DNA of 50,391 bases from Mycolicibacterium sp. S2-37 (lineage in GTDB: Bacteria > Actinomycetota > Actinomycetes > Mycobacteriales > Mycobacteriaceae), in assembly GCF_017352375.1 (NCBI RefSeq), contig NZ_JAFEVR010000017.1, forward strand, positions 1 through 50,391. Reading direction: 5' to 3'. This document shows positions 24,352 to 34,549 of the stretch, one piece after another. The notes below the pieces were generated by a model, which saw nothing but the letters and a program-made list of their open reading frames with translations, was not told the DNA's origin and made no database searches. Positions within the stretch are counted from its first letter, which is position 1, and each line of letters begins with the position of its first letter. The position numbers and the translations under genes are program-made.

Positions 24352-25155
24352 GCGCAACGCCGGATGCTGGCTCGTCAGTAGCGGGATGAGCAGCCGGCGG
24401 GGCAGGTGCTCGAAAACGCGTGCGCTGATCTGGTTCGGCAGACCCGGGATCACCTCGCCGCGGCCGTCGGCCAGGGCGTCGATACCCGCCTTGGCGACCG
24501 CGCGTGAGTCCACCCACATGAACTTCGGAAACGCGGCGGCGAAGGTGCGCTCGTCCATACCCGCGGTCTGGAGGAATTCGGTGCGTACCGGTCCCGGGTG
24601 CAGCGTGGTCACGGTGACGCCGGTGCCCGCGAGCTCGCCGCGCAGCCCGTCGGTGTAGGAGCGGACGAACGCCTTGGTCGCGGCGTAGCCGGCCTGGCCG
24701 GGGAACGGCTGGAATCCCGCGGTGGAGCCGACGTTGAGGATCGCGCCACTCCCCCGCGGCACCATCTGGTGAACGGCGCGGGTGGTCAGGTCGATCACGG
24801 CCTCGACATTGACGCGCACCTGGGCGATCTCGGCGTCGGGGGTGGATTCGGAGACCGGGCCGATGGTGCCGATGCCGGCGTTGTTGACGAGGATGTCGGC
24901 GGTCAGGCCGCGCCGGTCGACCTCGGCGAGCAGATCCGCGCGGGCGGCGGGGTCGGCGACGTCGCAACCGATGACCTCGACACGGACGTCTCCGGATAGT
25001 TCGTCGGCGAGGTCCCGCAGCCGGTCCTCACGGCGGGCGACGAGCGTGACGCCGTGACTGCGGGCGGCGAGCTCACGGGCGAGATCGGCGCCGATACCCG
25101 ACGAGGCTCCGGTGACGATGGCAGTCGAGCTGGGTGACGGGCTGGGAAGTGGCAT
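24340..25155 (-). CDS. Short-chain dehydrogenase/reductase
   Basis: A 271-residue classical SDR: VTGASSGIG loop (residues 14-22), NNAGIGTIG, NVGSTAGFQ with the catalytic Ser, YAATK, and HPGPVRTEF. Its C-terminal 70 residues (PKFMWVDSRAVAKAGIDALADG, EHLPRRLLIPLL) match the subgroup resembling DltE/YqjQ-type membrane-associated SDRs. Substrate not known. Convergent with the CMD-like gene and upstream of nothing on its strand until groEL2. Confidence 0.85.
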   Translation of the reverse strand: MPLPSPSPSSTAIVTGASSGIGADLARELAARSHGVTLVARREDRLRDLADELSGDVRVEVIGCDVADPAARADLLAEVDRRGLTADILVNNAGIGTIGPVSESTPDAEIAQVRVNVEAVIDLTTRAVHQMVPRGSGAILNVGSTAGFQPFPGQAGYAATKAFVRSYTDGLRGELAGTGVTVTTLHPGPVRTEFLQTAGMDERTFAAAFPKFMWVDSRAVAKAGIDALADGRGEVIPGLPNQISARVFEHLPRRLLIPLLTSQHPALRSGR

Positions 25156-25272
25156 GTCTTACCGAACCACGCGCGAAGCGTCCGTTGTTCCCCCGGGCGG
25201 GCGAGTCAAGGCGTGCGAGGGCAGCCGGCAGGCGATGCACGAAACCGCACACACACTCGAGCCGTGGGCACG

Positions 25273-25305
25273 AAAAAGCCCGGCCCCGCGAACGGGACCG
25301 GGCTT
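25273..25305 (-). terminator. Rho-independent terminator of groEL2
   Basis: On the minus strand AAGCCCGGTCCCG pairs with CGGGGCCGGGCTT (one G-U) around a UUCG tetraloop and is followed by five T. It begins 15 bases past the groEL2 stop. This is the one textbook intrinsic terminator in the window. Confidence 0.92.
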
Positions 25306-25320
25306 CCTCGAAACGTGGAC

Positions 25321-26946
<1,626 letters not shown>

Positions 26947-27062
26947 TGCGAAGTGTTCCTCCGGATTGCGGATGCACGTTCTTGTTGGCCGGGCCCAGTG
27001 CCCGCGACGGACGACCAGGGCTGTGCTCGCAGAACTTGCGGCCCCGGTCTCACCGTCCCGAC

Positions 27063-27089
27063 CTAGCACTCACCGGTCGCGAGTGCCAA
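27063..27089. promoter_or_regulatory. CIRCE element 1 (HrcA operator) of groEL2
   Basis: CTAGCACTC-N9-GAGTGCCAA matches the HrcA consensus TTAGCACTC-N9-GAGTGCTAA at 16 of 18 positions. It lies 117 bases upstream of the groEL2 start. Confidence 0.92.
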
Positions 27090-27097
27090 CTGCATTT

Positions 27098-27124
27098 CTA
27101 GCACTCGACCTGGGCGAGTGCAAG
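27098..27124. promoter_or_regulatory. CIRCE element 2 (HrcA operator) of groEL2
   Basis: CTAGCACTC-N9-GAGTGCAAG is a second HrcA box, 35 bp from the first. It ends one base beyond the stop codon of the TetR gene upstream on the same strand, so HrcA bound here also sits on the end of that transcript. Confidence 0.9.
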
Positions 27125-27125
27125 G

Positions 27126-27695
27126 TCACTCGGGCTGTCGCGCCTGGGCGCGCAGACCATCCAGGATCACCGAGGCAAGCCGGTCGGCCACGCCCTCACC
27201 GTGCCCCTGCGAGGCCTTGCACATCGTCAGCAGCGCCTTGACTTCGGCGACGCCGACGTCGGTGCGGACGGTGCCGGCCCGCTGACCCGCCGCGATCAGG
27301 TCGGCCAGGACGCTCAGGAACGCCGCTTCGGCACCGGGTGCGGCGGCGTCGATGTCGATGCCGTAGCCGCCCAATGCCTCGACCATGCCGTGGTCGACGG
27401 ATCCGCTGCGCACCGTCTCGCGGACGAATTCGAAGATCGCCGTCGTCGGGTCGGCCGCCAACAGTGCCCGCGCGTTGTCCACGATGCTGCGCACCCGGTC
27501 GGAGATGACCGCCTCGAACAGCGACTCCTTGGTGGGGAAATGCCGGTAGACGGTCCCGGGGCCGACGCCGGCCCGGCGCGCGATCTCATCGATGGGCACG
27601 GCGAGCCCCTGCTCGGCGAACAGGTCGTAGGCGACTTCCAGCACGCGGGCGCGGTTGCGCGCCGCGTCGGCTCGCAGCGGCCGATCCGTTCCCAT
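27126..27695 (-). CDS. TetR-family repressor, divergent from an SDR
   Basis: A 189-residue protein. The TetR DNA-binding domain spans about residues 10-60 (VLEVAYDLFAEQGLAVPIDE, then RRAGVGPGTVYRHFPTKESL). The C-terminal region matches the TetR_C SbtR-like form (AEVKALLTMCKASQG). ATG 27695 follows GAAGGGG; an earlier TTG at 27719 would lie in the promoter. It is divergent from the SDR at 27794, with an imperfect palindrome over that gene's promoter. Confidence 0.9.
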   Translation of the reverse strand: MGTDRPLRADAARNRARVLEVAYDLFAEQGLAVPIDEIARRAGVGPGTVYRHFPTKESLFEAVISDRVRSIVDNARALLAADPTTAIFEFVRETVRSGSVDHGMVEALGGYGIDIDAAAPGAEAAFLSVLADLIAAGQRAGTVRTDVGVAEVKALLTMCKASQGHGEGVADRLASVILDGLRAQARQPE

Positions 27696-27712
27696 GGCCC
27701 GCACCCCTTCGG

Positions 27713-27771
27713 TTGACAAAGCGGAGCGCGCGTTCCGTATAGTCGATGAAACCGGGGCGCACGCTCCGCTT
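27713..27771 (+). promoter_or_regulatory. SDR promoter with TetR operator
   Basis: TTGACA (27713-27718) and TATAGT (27738-27743) are separated by 19 bp. Between them GGAGCGCGCGTTCC (27723-27736) is a 14-bp palindrome with one mismatched pair, placed where a repressor would block RNA polymerase. A second, wider exact repeat (AAGCGGAGCG at 27719-27728, CGCTCCGCTT at 27762-27771) flanks the -10 and the likely start site. Confidence 0.65.
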
Positions 27772-27793
27772 CATTCTACGAAAGGACGCCACC

Positions 27794-28693
27794 ATGACGC
27801 ACTGGATCGCCGCAGACATCCCCGACCAGACCGGCCGCACCGCCGTCATCACCGGCGCGAACACCGGCCTTGGCTACGAAACCGCGCGCGCACTGGCCGG
27901 ACGCGGTGCCCGCGTCGTCCTCGCCGTGCGCAACCTCGACAAGGGCAAGGCCGCCGCCGACCTCATCGCCCGCCGCTTCCCGGGCGCCGACGTCGCCGTC
28001 CAGGAACTCGACCTCACCTCGCTGGCATCGGTCGAATCCGCCGCCGAGGGCCTCAAGGCCGGCAACGACCGCATCGACCTGCTGATCAACAACGCCGGCG
28101 TGATGACGACGCCGAAGTCCACCACCCAGGACGGTTTCGAGCTGCAGTTCGGCACCAACCACCTCGGCCATTTCGCCCTCACCGGCCGCCTGCTGGACCG
28201 CCTGCTGGAGACACCCGGCTCCCGGGTGGTGACCGTGAGCAGCATGGGTCACCGGTTCGCCCTCGCCGGCATCCGCTTCGACGACCTGCAATCCGAGCGC
28301 AGTTACAACCGGCTGCGCGCCTACGGCCAATCGAAGCTGGCGAATCTGCTGTTCACCTACGAGTTGCAACGCCGGCTGACCGGGCGGAACACTTCCGCGC
28401 TGGCCGCCCATCCCGGCGCATCGAGCTCGGAACTGGCCCGCCATCTGCCAGCCGTGGTCCAGCGGGCCTTCCGCCCGCTGGAGCAGAGCACCGAGATGGG
28501 CGCGCTGCCGACACTGCGCGCGGCCACCGATCCCGCCGCCCTGGGCGGCCAGTACTACGGCCCGGACGGCTTGTTCCAGACCGGCGGCCACCCCAAGGTG
28601 GTCGCATCCAACGACCGGTCGCACGACGTGGCGATGGGCCAGCGACTGTGGACGGTCTCCGAACAACTCACCGGGGTCGCGTTCCCCGTCTAG
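27794..28693 (+). CDS. SDR-family oxidoreductase, retinol dehydrogenase-like
   Basis: A 299-residue SDR: TGANTGLG loop, NNAGVM, the FGTNHLGHF motif, VSSMGH with the catalytic Ser, YGQSKLANLLF as the Tyr/Lys site, and AAHPGAS. It belongs to the retinol-dehydrogenase/WW-domain oxidoreductase-like group. It is a close paralogue of the SDR at 36544 and shares its C-terminal layout (GGQYYGPDG, SNDRSHD, LTGV.FPV). Start after GAAAGGA. Control by the divergent TetR protein is likely. Confidence 0.88.
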   Translation: MTHWIAADIPDQTGRTAVITGANTGLGYETARALAGRGARVVLAVRNLDKGKAAADLIARRFPGADVAVQELDLTSLASVESAAEGLKAGNDRIDLLINNAGVMTTPKSTTQDGFELQFGTNHLGHFALTGRLLDRLLETPGSRVVTVSSMGHRFALAGIRFDDLQSERSYNRLRAYGQSKLANLLFTYELQRRLTGRNTSALAAHPGASSSELARHLPAVVQRAFRPLEQSTEMGALPTLRAATDPAALGGQYYGPDGLFQTGGHPKVVASNDRSHDVAMGQRLWTVSEQLTGVAFPV

Positions 28694-28702
28694 CGTGAGC
28701 GC

Positions 28703-29197
28703 GTGTCCCTCGTCGTGCCGCCCTATCCCCCGCCCCGCTACACCGCCGACGAACCTGAGGTCAGCGCCTGGCTCAAACGCGGTGACGAGCCGCCCGACTA
28801 CGACTCCTTCGGTCTGGTGCAGTACCACTATCTGGCCAACCAGCAGGCGACCGGCGGCGATTACGGCCTGTTCCGGGTGCAGATCGCCCCCCGCGGCGGC
28901 GGGCCGGGGCCGCACTTCCACCGGGCGATGTCGGAGGCGTTCTTCGTGCTGTCGGGCACGATCACGCTGTACGACGGCGAGAAGTGGGCCGACGGCAACC
29001 AGAACGACTTCCTCTACATCCCACCCGGCGGCATCCACGGCTTCCGCAACGAGTCCGACCAGCCGGCGTCGCTGCTGATGCTGTTCGCTCCGGGCGCACC
29101 CCGCGAGCACTATTTCGAGGGATTGGCCCAGCTCGGCGAGATGACCGACGACGAGCGGCGCGAGTGGTTCATCAAGAACGACAACTTCTTCGTCTAG
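28703..29197 (+). CDS. Cupin-domain protein
   Basis: A 164-residue single-domain cupin. Motif 1 is GPGPHFHRAMSEAFFVLSG (His, His, Glu metal ligands) and motif 2 is DFLYIPPGGIHGFRN (His ligand). The C-terminal part has FAPGAPREHYFE. GTG start; TAGCGT ends six bases upstream, overlapping the stop codon of the SDR, so a leaderless internal promoter is possible. Enzymatic role unknown. Confidence 0.82.
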   Translation: MSLVVPPYPPPRYTADEPEVSAWLKRGDEPPDYDSFGLVQYHYLANQQATGGDYGLFRVQIAPRGGGPGPHFHRAMSEAFFVLSGTITLYDGEKWADGNQNDFLYIPPGGIHGFRNESDQPASLLMLFAPGAPREHYFEGLAQLGEMTDDERREWFIKNDNFFV

Positions 29198-29218
29198 ACA
29201 CGCAGCAGGGGGACACGC

Positions 29219-29257
29219 CGGGCGATTGTGCGCCCGCGTAACCGACTGCCCTAGACT
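29219..29257 (+). promoter_or_regulatory. Hairpin and -10 box between cupin and helicase genes
   Basis: CGGGCG-ATTGTG-CGCCCG (29219-29236) may terminate the cupin transcript, without a U-tract. TAGACT (29252-29257) is a likely -10 box for the helicase gene, whose Shine-Dalgarno AAAGGAG follows. Confidence 0.45.
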
Positions 29258-29283
29258 GCATTCCGGTCAGAAAGGAGTCGTGG

Positions 29284-30972
29284 GTGCGGGCTGACGCAGC
29301 GCCCAGCACCCAGGCGTTACGGGGCTGGCAACGACGGGCCCTGGTGAAGTACCTGAAGGACGCTCCTCGGGATTTTCTCGCGGTGGCGACCCCAGGTTCC
29401 GGCAAGACCACCTTCGCCCTGCGGGTCGTCGCCGAGCTGCTGGCCGAGGGCACGGTCGAGACCGTCACCGTGGTCGTGCCCACCGAACACCTGAAGATCC
29501 AGTGGGCGCAGGCCGCCGCCCGGCAGGGCATCGCTCTCGACCCCAGGTTCTCGAACTCCAATTCGCAGACCTCGGCGGAGTACCACGGCGTGGTCGTCAC
29601 CTACGCCCAGGTGGCCAGCCACCCCACCCGGCACCGGGTGCGTACCGAGAACCGCAAGACGCTGGTCGTATTCGACGAGATCCACCACGGTGGTGACGCC
29701 AAGAGCTGGGGCGACGCGATCCGCGAGGCGTTCGACGATGCGACGCGGCGCCTGGCGCTGACCGGGACGCCGTTCCGCAGCGACGACAGCGCCATCCCGT
29801 TCGTCACCTACGAGCCCGGCCCCGACGGACTCTCGCGCTCGCAGGCCGATCACACCTACGGCTACGCCGACGCCCTCGCCGACGGCGTGGTCCGGCCGGT
29901 GATGTTCATGGCGTACTCGGGCGAGGCCCGCTGGCGTGACAGCGCCGGCGAGGAACACGCCGCACGCCTGGGCGAACCGCTCACGGCCGAGCAGACCGCA
30001 CGCGCGTGGAAGACCGCGCTCGACCCGAACGGCGAGTGGATGCCCGCGGTGATCGCCGCGGCGGACAAGCGGCTGCAGGGCCTGCGCCAGCACGTCCCCG
30101 ACGCAGGCGGCATGATCATCGCCTCCGACCAGACCGCGGCCCGCGCCTACGCCGAACTGCTGGTGAAGATCACCGGCGAGGCGCCCACCGTGGTGCTGTC
30201 CGACGACAAGGGCGCATCGGAGCGGATCTCGCAGTATGCGGCCGACACGTCGCGGTGGCTGGTCGCGGTGCGCATGGTCTCCGAAGGTGTCGACGTGCCG
30301 CGGCTGGCGGTCGGTGTCTACGCCACCAGCGCCTCGACGCCGCTGTTCTTCGCGCAGGCGATCGGCCGGTTCGTGCGCTCCCGGCGGCCGGGCGAGACGG
30401 CCAGCATCTTCCTGCCGTCGGTGCCGAATCTGCTGATGCTGGCCAGCGAGATGGAGGCCCAGCGCAACCACATCCTGGGCAAGCCGCACCGCGAGACGCT
30501 CGACGATCCGCTCGACGCCGAGCTCGCCGAGCAGAAGAGGGACGAGCCGGGGGAGGAGGAGAACAAGATCACCTATCTCGGCGCCGACGCCGAACTCGAC
30601 CAGGTCATCTTCGACGGCTCCTCGTTCGGCACCGCGACCCCGGCCGGCAGCGACGAGGAAGCCGATTATCTGGGTATCCCCGGCCTGCTCGATGCCGCGT
30701 CGATGCGCGATCTCCTGCGGCGCAGACAGGAAGAGCAGCTCACCAAACGCACGGCATCCGGCGAGCCGCCACCTGCGACGCCGTACGGTCAGCTGCGCGA
30801 CCTGCGACGCGAACTCAACACGCTGGTATCGCTGGCGCACCACCGGACCGGGAAATCCCACGGCGCGATCCACAACGAGCTTCGGCGCATCTGCGGCGGC
30901 CCACCCGTGGCGGCCGCGACCTCGGATCAGCTGCAGGCCCGCATCGTGGCGGTGCGTTCGCTGAAGGCGTGA
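29284..30972 (+). CDS. Superfamily 2 DEAD/DEAH-type helicase
   Basis: A 562-residue SF2 helicase of the ResIII/XPB-like type. Motif I PGSGKTT (about 37-43), motif II DEIHHGG (DEIH box, about 132), motif III LTGTPFR, motif V VSEGVDVPRL and motif VI QAIGRFVRSRR. The C-terminal 150 residues are acidic, then helical, and not a known nuclease. GTG start with AAAGGAG six bases upstream. No partner methylase or nuclease is adjacent, so a defence role is not supported; DNA or RNA repair or remodelling is likelier. Confidence 0.88.
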   Translation: MRADAAPSTQALRGWQRRALVKYLKDAPRDFLAVATPGSGKTTFALRVVAELLAEGTVETVTVVVPTEHLKIQWAQAAARQGIALDPRFSNSNSQTSAEYHGVVVTYAQVASHPTRHRVRTENRKTLVVFDEIHHGGDAKSWGDAIREAFDDATRRLALTGTPFRSDDSAIPFVTYEPGPDGLSRSQADHTYGYADALADGVVRPVMFMAYSGEARWRDSAGEEHAARLGEPLTAEQTARAWKTALDPNGEWMPAVIAAADKRLQGLRQHVPDAGGMIIASDQTAARAYAELLVKITGEAPTVVLSDDKGASERISQYAADTSRWLVAVRMVSEGVDVPRLAVGVYATSASTPLFFAQAIGRFVRSRRPGETASIFLPSVPNLLMLASEMEAQRNHILGKPHRETLDDPLDAELAEQKRDEPGEEENKITYLGADAELDQVIFDGSSFGTATPAGSDEEADYLGIPGLLDAASMRDLLRRRQEEQLTKRTASGEPPPATPYGQLRDLRRELNTLVSLAHHRTGKSHGAIHNELRRICGGPPVAAATSDQLQARIVAVRSLKA

Positions 30973-31001
30973 TCCCACGGGCTCATTGCCCATGTAAACA
31001 C

Positions 31002-31014
31002 CCCGTTCGACGGG
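31002..31014. terminator. Small hairpin after the helicase gene
   Basis: CCCGT-TCG-ACGGG, 30 bases past the helicase stop, followed by a pyrimidine-rich run ending GATTT. A weak candidate terminator in the 133-bp gap before the LuxR gene, which otherwise shows nothing definite. Confidence 0.35.
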
Positions 31015-31105
31015 TCTGTCGATTTGCCGGTCCGATGGTTAGAGTCAGGGCCACGCGCAACCGCAAGGTCGCGGAGCGAGACATCTTCCGCACGAGGAAC
31101 CGGCG

Positions 31106-32251
31106 ATGATCACAGTCGGCGAATTTTCCCGCCTGGTGTCGGCGGTACACGCCGCCGCGGTGGAACCCGAGCACTGGGTGTCGGCGATGGCCGACGTGAG
31201 CCGGGTCTGCGGCGCCACCGGCGGCGGGATCATCCTGTCCGATGGCGTCACCCGCAGCGTCAAGAGCGCGAGTATCCCGCCGGACGCCCTGCAGCCCTAT
31301 ATGTCGCACTACCACCGCGTGGACTATGTGCTCGAGGCGGTCGAACGCAGCCCCGTCGGACTGGTGCACAGCGGCAAGGCACTCATCGAGCTCGACCCGC
31401 GCTCGGAGTTCAACGCCGATTGGATGCGCCCCCACCACATGGACGACGGTCTGTTCGTCCGCCTGACCGACGGACCGTCACCCACCTGCTTCCTCGTCGC
31501 GACGCTCGGACGGAACGAGCCGTTCGCCACCACGGAACGAGTGGAACTGGTGAACGCCCTCGTACCGCACCTGCAGCAGGCGCTGCGCACGCAGATGCAC
31601 CTCCAGGAGCTCAGGCGCGAGGCCGACGACACCGCGGGTGCGGTAGACAGTATGCCGGCAGCTGTCGTGGTCGTCGGGCCCAGAGCCGCTGTGGTCCATG
31701 CCAATTCGGCTGCCGAGGTGATGCTCTCGCGCACCGGTGGCCTCGGTGTCACTGGCGGCCGCCTACGCGCCGACTCCGTCGCCGCCGACGCGGATCTACA
31801 GCGCAGCGTGGCTGAGGCGCTGGGGCTGACCGACGCCGGCGCGCGGCGCGGCAGCTCGCTGCTGTGTCCGCGGCGCGGCGTCGAGCGCCCGCTCGTGCTG
31901 CACGTGTTCCCGTTCACCTCCCGCGTCCGCGACGACTGTGCGCCGCGCGCCCTGGTCGTGGTGGTGGATCCCGAGCGCAGGCCCGAGCCGACCGTGGAGA
32001 TCTGGCGGCGCCTGTTCGGCCTGACGCATGCCGAGTCCGACGTCGCGGTGCGGGTGGCCCGCGGCCAGGGCCTCGCCCCGATCGCCGACGAGCTGTCACT
32101 GTCACTGGCGACCGTGAAGACCCACGTGCAGCGCGTCTTCGAGAAGACCGGCACCCACCGGCAGGCCGAACTGGTCAGACTGCTGCTCGCGCTGGCGCCG
32201 TTACCACCGGCTGGCGGCGGGTCCGATTGGCGCGTGCCACCCGGAGCATGA
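31106..32251 (+). CDS. LuxR-family transcriptional regulator
   Basis: A 381-residue protein. Residues 1-170 form a sensor-like region (GAF/PAS type, not further assigned), and residues 185-290 a second PAS-like region (AVVVVGPRAAVVHANSAAE). The C-terminus is a LuxR/GerE helix-turn-helix (LTHAESDVAVRVARGQGLAP, then LSLSLATVKTHVQRVFEKTG). Start follows GAGGAACC. The last 77 bp overlap the 3' end of the convergent FAD oxidoreductase gene. Ligand and targets unknown; the convergent FAD gene is one candidate. Confidence 0.85.
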   Translation: MITVGEFSRLVSAVHAAAVEPEHWVSAMADVSRVCGATGGGIILSDGVTRSVKSASIPPDALQPYMSHYHRVDYVLEAVERSPVGLVHSGKALIELDPRSEFNADWMRPHHMDDGLFVRLTDGPSPTCFLVATLGRNEPFATTERVELVNALVPHLQQALRTQMHLQELRREADDTAGAVDSMPAAVVVVGPRAAVVHANSAAEVMLSRTGGLGVTGGRLRADSVAADADLQRSVAEALGLTDAGARRGSSLLCPRRGVERPLVLHVFPFTSRVRDDCAPRALVVVVDPERRPEPTVEIWRRLFGLTHAESDVAVRVARGQGLAPIADELSLSLATVKTHVQRVFEKTGTHRQAELVRLLLALAPLPPAGGGSDWRVPPGA

Positions 32252-33548
32252 AGGACGGCTGCATCAGCAGCGACGGCGGCGCCACCATGCCAAGCACTCG
32301 CATGAAGTCCTGGGTCACCATCGGATCGACTCCCGCGGCCCTGAGCACCCAGTTGGAGTAGGCGTTCGTCAGTCGCATCGACGGCGTAGCCCGACCGGCC
32401 ACCTCCGGAAGGGCGAGGTCCGAACCGACGGCCGTCTGCCACGCCAGCCGGACCGGCTTCACGGCCGCACGGTAGAACCGCTTCGGCAAGTCCTTTTCGC
32501 CGCGGCGTAGACAATCACCGAGGATTACCGCCTCGATCGCGGCGATGGTCATGCCCTGGCCGTAGATGGGGTTGAAACTGCACATGGCGTCGCCCATCAC
32601 GACGAAACCGTCGGGCACCCGGGACAATTGGTCGTAGCGCCGCCAGCGGTTGCTGGGGTACTGATGGACGCTGACCGCGGCCAGCGGTTCGGCGGCGCGC
32701 GCGGCGGCGACCGCGTAGGGCGGCGCGAAGTCCGCGGCGAAGTCCAGAAGTTCCACCGGCGACGTCGGAGGGCGCACTCCGCCCAGCGTGCCGACTCCCA
32801 CGACCCAAGTGTCCTTTTCACATCGGGTCATGAAGAACCCGCGTGGCCGCCCGGGCTCGAACGCCCGGACGATGAAGTTCTGCCTCAGCGCCTCAGGCGG
32901 CATCCGCACCGGCATGCTGGCATAGGTGACGCGCACCGTCAGCTCATCGATCGGGGGCCGGCTGAAACCGAGCTCCTCCAGGAAAACCGGTGCCCGCGAG
33001 CCGCGGCCCGAAGCGTCTATGACCAGATCGGCGGGCACCCCTCGCACCCCGCCGTCCGGCCCCCGCACCGCCGCGCCGGTCACCATCGACCCGGAACTGA
33101 GCAGGGTGCCGACGTGATGGCCGTCGAGCAGCGTGACCCCCGGTAGTCGCAGCAGCCGACCACGTACCTGGTGCTCAATCAGTGGCCGGCTGGCATAGTG
33201 CTGAATCAGACTCTCGGGCATCGGAATCCGCCCCTCGCGTCGCATGACGTGACCGGCGAAGCAGGTGTCGAAAGAGGACAGCTCGCCGTCGTTCCACCGG
33301 TGGGCGCCGGCCGCGACGAGCTCGTCGAGATAGCCGGGGAACAGCTCGTCGACGATCTGAGCGCACCGCGCGAGCAAGACGTGCGGTTGACAGCCCTGAG
33401 GCACACCCCGGCGCGGGCCGATCGCGCCGTCCAGGGTGTCGCGTTCCACGACCGTGACGCGGTCGTAGTGCTCGGTCAGCACCCGAGCGGCCAGCAACCC
33501 GGCCATGCTCGCGCCGATCACCAGCGCATGGTGTCCCGTTCTCGCCAT
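32175..33548 (-). CDS. FAD-dependent oxidoreductase, hydroxylase/epoxidase-like
   Basis: A 457-residue flavoprotein. GASMAG Rossmann motif near the start (residues 12-17), with ER after the second strand (VTVVERD), and GDAMCSFNPIYGQGMT as the second FAD motif of the PHBH-type monooxygenases. The ATG at 33548 was chosen because the FAD fold begins there; the upstream extension has no homology. Possible substrates are aromatic or lipid-like. The gene is last in a minus-strand series after the HAD phosphatase, with a 140-bp gap. Its end overlaps the LuxR gene by 77 bp. Confidence 0.85.
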   Translation of the reverse strand: MARTGHHALVIGASMAGLLAARVLTEHYDRVTVVERDTLDGAIGPRRGVPQGCQPHVLLARCAQIVDELFPGYLDELVAAGAHRWNDGELSSFDTCFAGHVMRREGRIPMPESLIQHYASRPLIEHQVRGRLLRLPGVTLLDGHHVGTLLSSGSMVTGAAVRGPDGGVRGVPADLVIDASGRGSRAPVFLEELGFSRPPIDELTVRVTYASMPVRMPPEALRQNFIVRAFEPGRPRGFFMTRCEKDTWVVGVGTLGGVRPPTSPVELLDFAADFAPPYAVAAARAAEPLAAVSVHQYPSNRWRRYDQLSRVPDGFVVMGDAMCSFNPIYGQGMTIAAIEAVILGDCLRRGEKDLPKRFYRAAVKPVRLAWQTAVGSDLALPEVAGRATPSMRLTNAYSNWVLRAAGVDPMVTQDFMRVLGMVAPPSLLMQPSFMLRVARANRTRRQPVVTAPARAAV

Positions 33549-33688
33549 GGGGCAAGGCAACCATCGACAGGCCTCGCCGCACGTCATCCGAACGGTTGAG
33601 ATATAGCGTTGCGCGCATGCCGTGCAGGCGCATACTTCGTCGGCGCCGACGGTGAGACGCCAGTGGACGTCCGCCGCCTGTAACGCGT

Positions 33689-34504
33689 TCAGAACCCCAG
33701 CAGGTCCGGCAGGTCGGCAACCGAGTCGATCACATGGTTGGGTTGCATCGCGAAGTCGTCGGCGGCCCACCGGTCGAGGGTGTCCTGGCGGAACTTGCCC
33801 GTACGCACCAGCACCCCGGTCATCCCGACGACCTGGCCGGCGAGCACGTCGTTGTTCAGATCGTCGCCGACCATGTACATCTCCTCCGGATCGACACCGA
33901 GCCGGTTGGCCGCGGCCATGAAGCCTTCCGGCGCCGGCTTGCCGACGGCGGCCGCCTTCCGGCCGGAGGTCTCCTCCATGCCGATCAGATACATCCCGGT
34001 GTCGATGCGGAGCCCTTCGGCGGTGTTCCAGGCGGTGCTGCGGTGCATCGCCACCACCGGCACGCCCTGCGCCATCCAGTCGTACACGCGGCTGAGGGTC
34101 ACGTGGTCGTACTCTGGTCCGGCGCCGCCCAGCAGCACCACATCCGGTCGCTCAGGCTGGTCTCCGGGGCCGTACTCACCGGAGTAGACCAGGTCGACGC
34201 CGGCCATGTCCTCACCGATGCGGCCACTGTTGACCAGGAAGCATCGCGCGCCCGGATAGCGGTCCCGCACGTACTGGGCAGTCAACACCGCCGCGGTGAT
34301 CACCTCGTCGGCACTGACCTGCATTCCGGCTTCGGTCAGCAGATCGGCGATCTGCCTGCGCGTCTTGGTCGTGGTGTTCGTCAGATACGACCGGGCGACC
34401 TGATGGTCGGAAAGGACGGCGAGCACTTCGGCCGCACCGGGAATCGGCCGCCACGACGTCACGAGGACACCATCGATGTCGAAGAGCACTCCACCGATAG
34501 CCAT
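33689..34504 (-). CDS. HAD-superfamily IIA phosphatase (NagD-like)
   Basis: A 271-residue HAD-IIA hydrolase: FDIDGVLV with nucleophile Asp9 and Asp11, YLTNTTTKT (motif II), GKPAP (motif III Lys) and MVGDDLNNDV (motif IV). The NagD-type C2 cap lies between. Substrates in the family are sugar or nucleotide phosphates. TACTGT lies six bases before the ATG, so the transcript is probably leaderless, starting in the 45-bp gap after the PH-domain gene. Confidence 0.9.
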   Translation of the reverse strand: MAIGGVLFDIDGVLVTSWRPIPGAAEVLAVLSDHQVARSYLTNTTTKTRRQIADLLTEAGMQVSADEVITAAVLTAQYVRDRYPGARCFLVNSGRIGEDMAGVDLVYSGEYGPGDQPERPDVVLLGGAGPEYDHVTLSRVYDWMAQGVPVVAMHRSTAWNTAEGLRIDTGMYLIGMEETSGRKAAAVGKPAPEGFMAAANRLGVDPEEMYMVGDDLNNDVLAGQVVGMTGVLVRTGKFRQDTLDRWAADDFAMQPNHVIDSVADLPDLLGF

Positions 34505-34549
34505 GCGCCGACAGTAAACCGCCCGCCTCGTCGCGCAACTCGGGCCCGT

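Noticed and set aside
27776..29110. 444-codon minus-strand open frame across the SDR and cupin genes
   Set aside because: It is antisense to two genes with clear conserved motifs in the other strand.
29284..30972. Helicase as part of a restriction or phage-defence system
   Set aside because: No methylase, nuclease, TIR, toxin or similar partner lies within several genes; neighbours are a cupin and a LuxR regulator.
29317..30993. 558-codon minus-strand open frame opposite the helicase
   Set aside because: Composition (Arg, Gly, His, Val) is that of an antisense shadow; the plus-strand frame has all SF2 helicase motifs.
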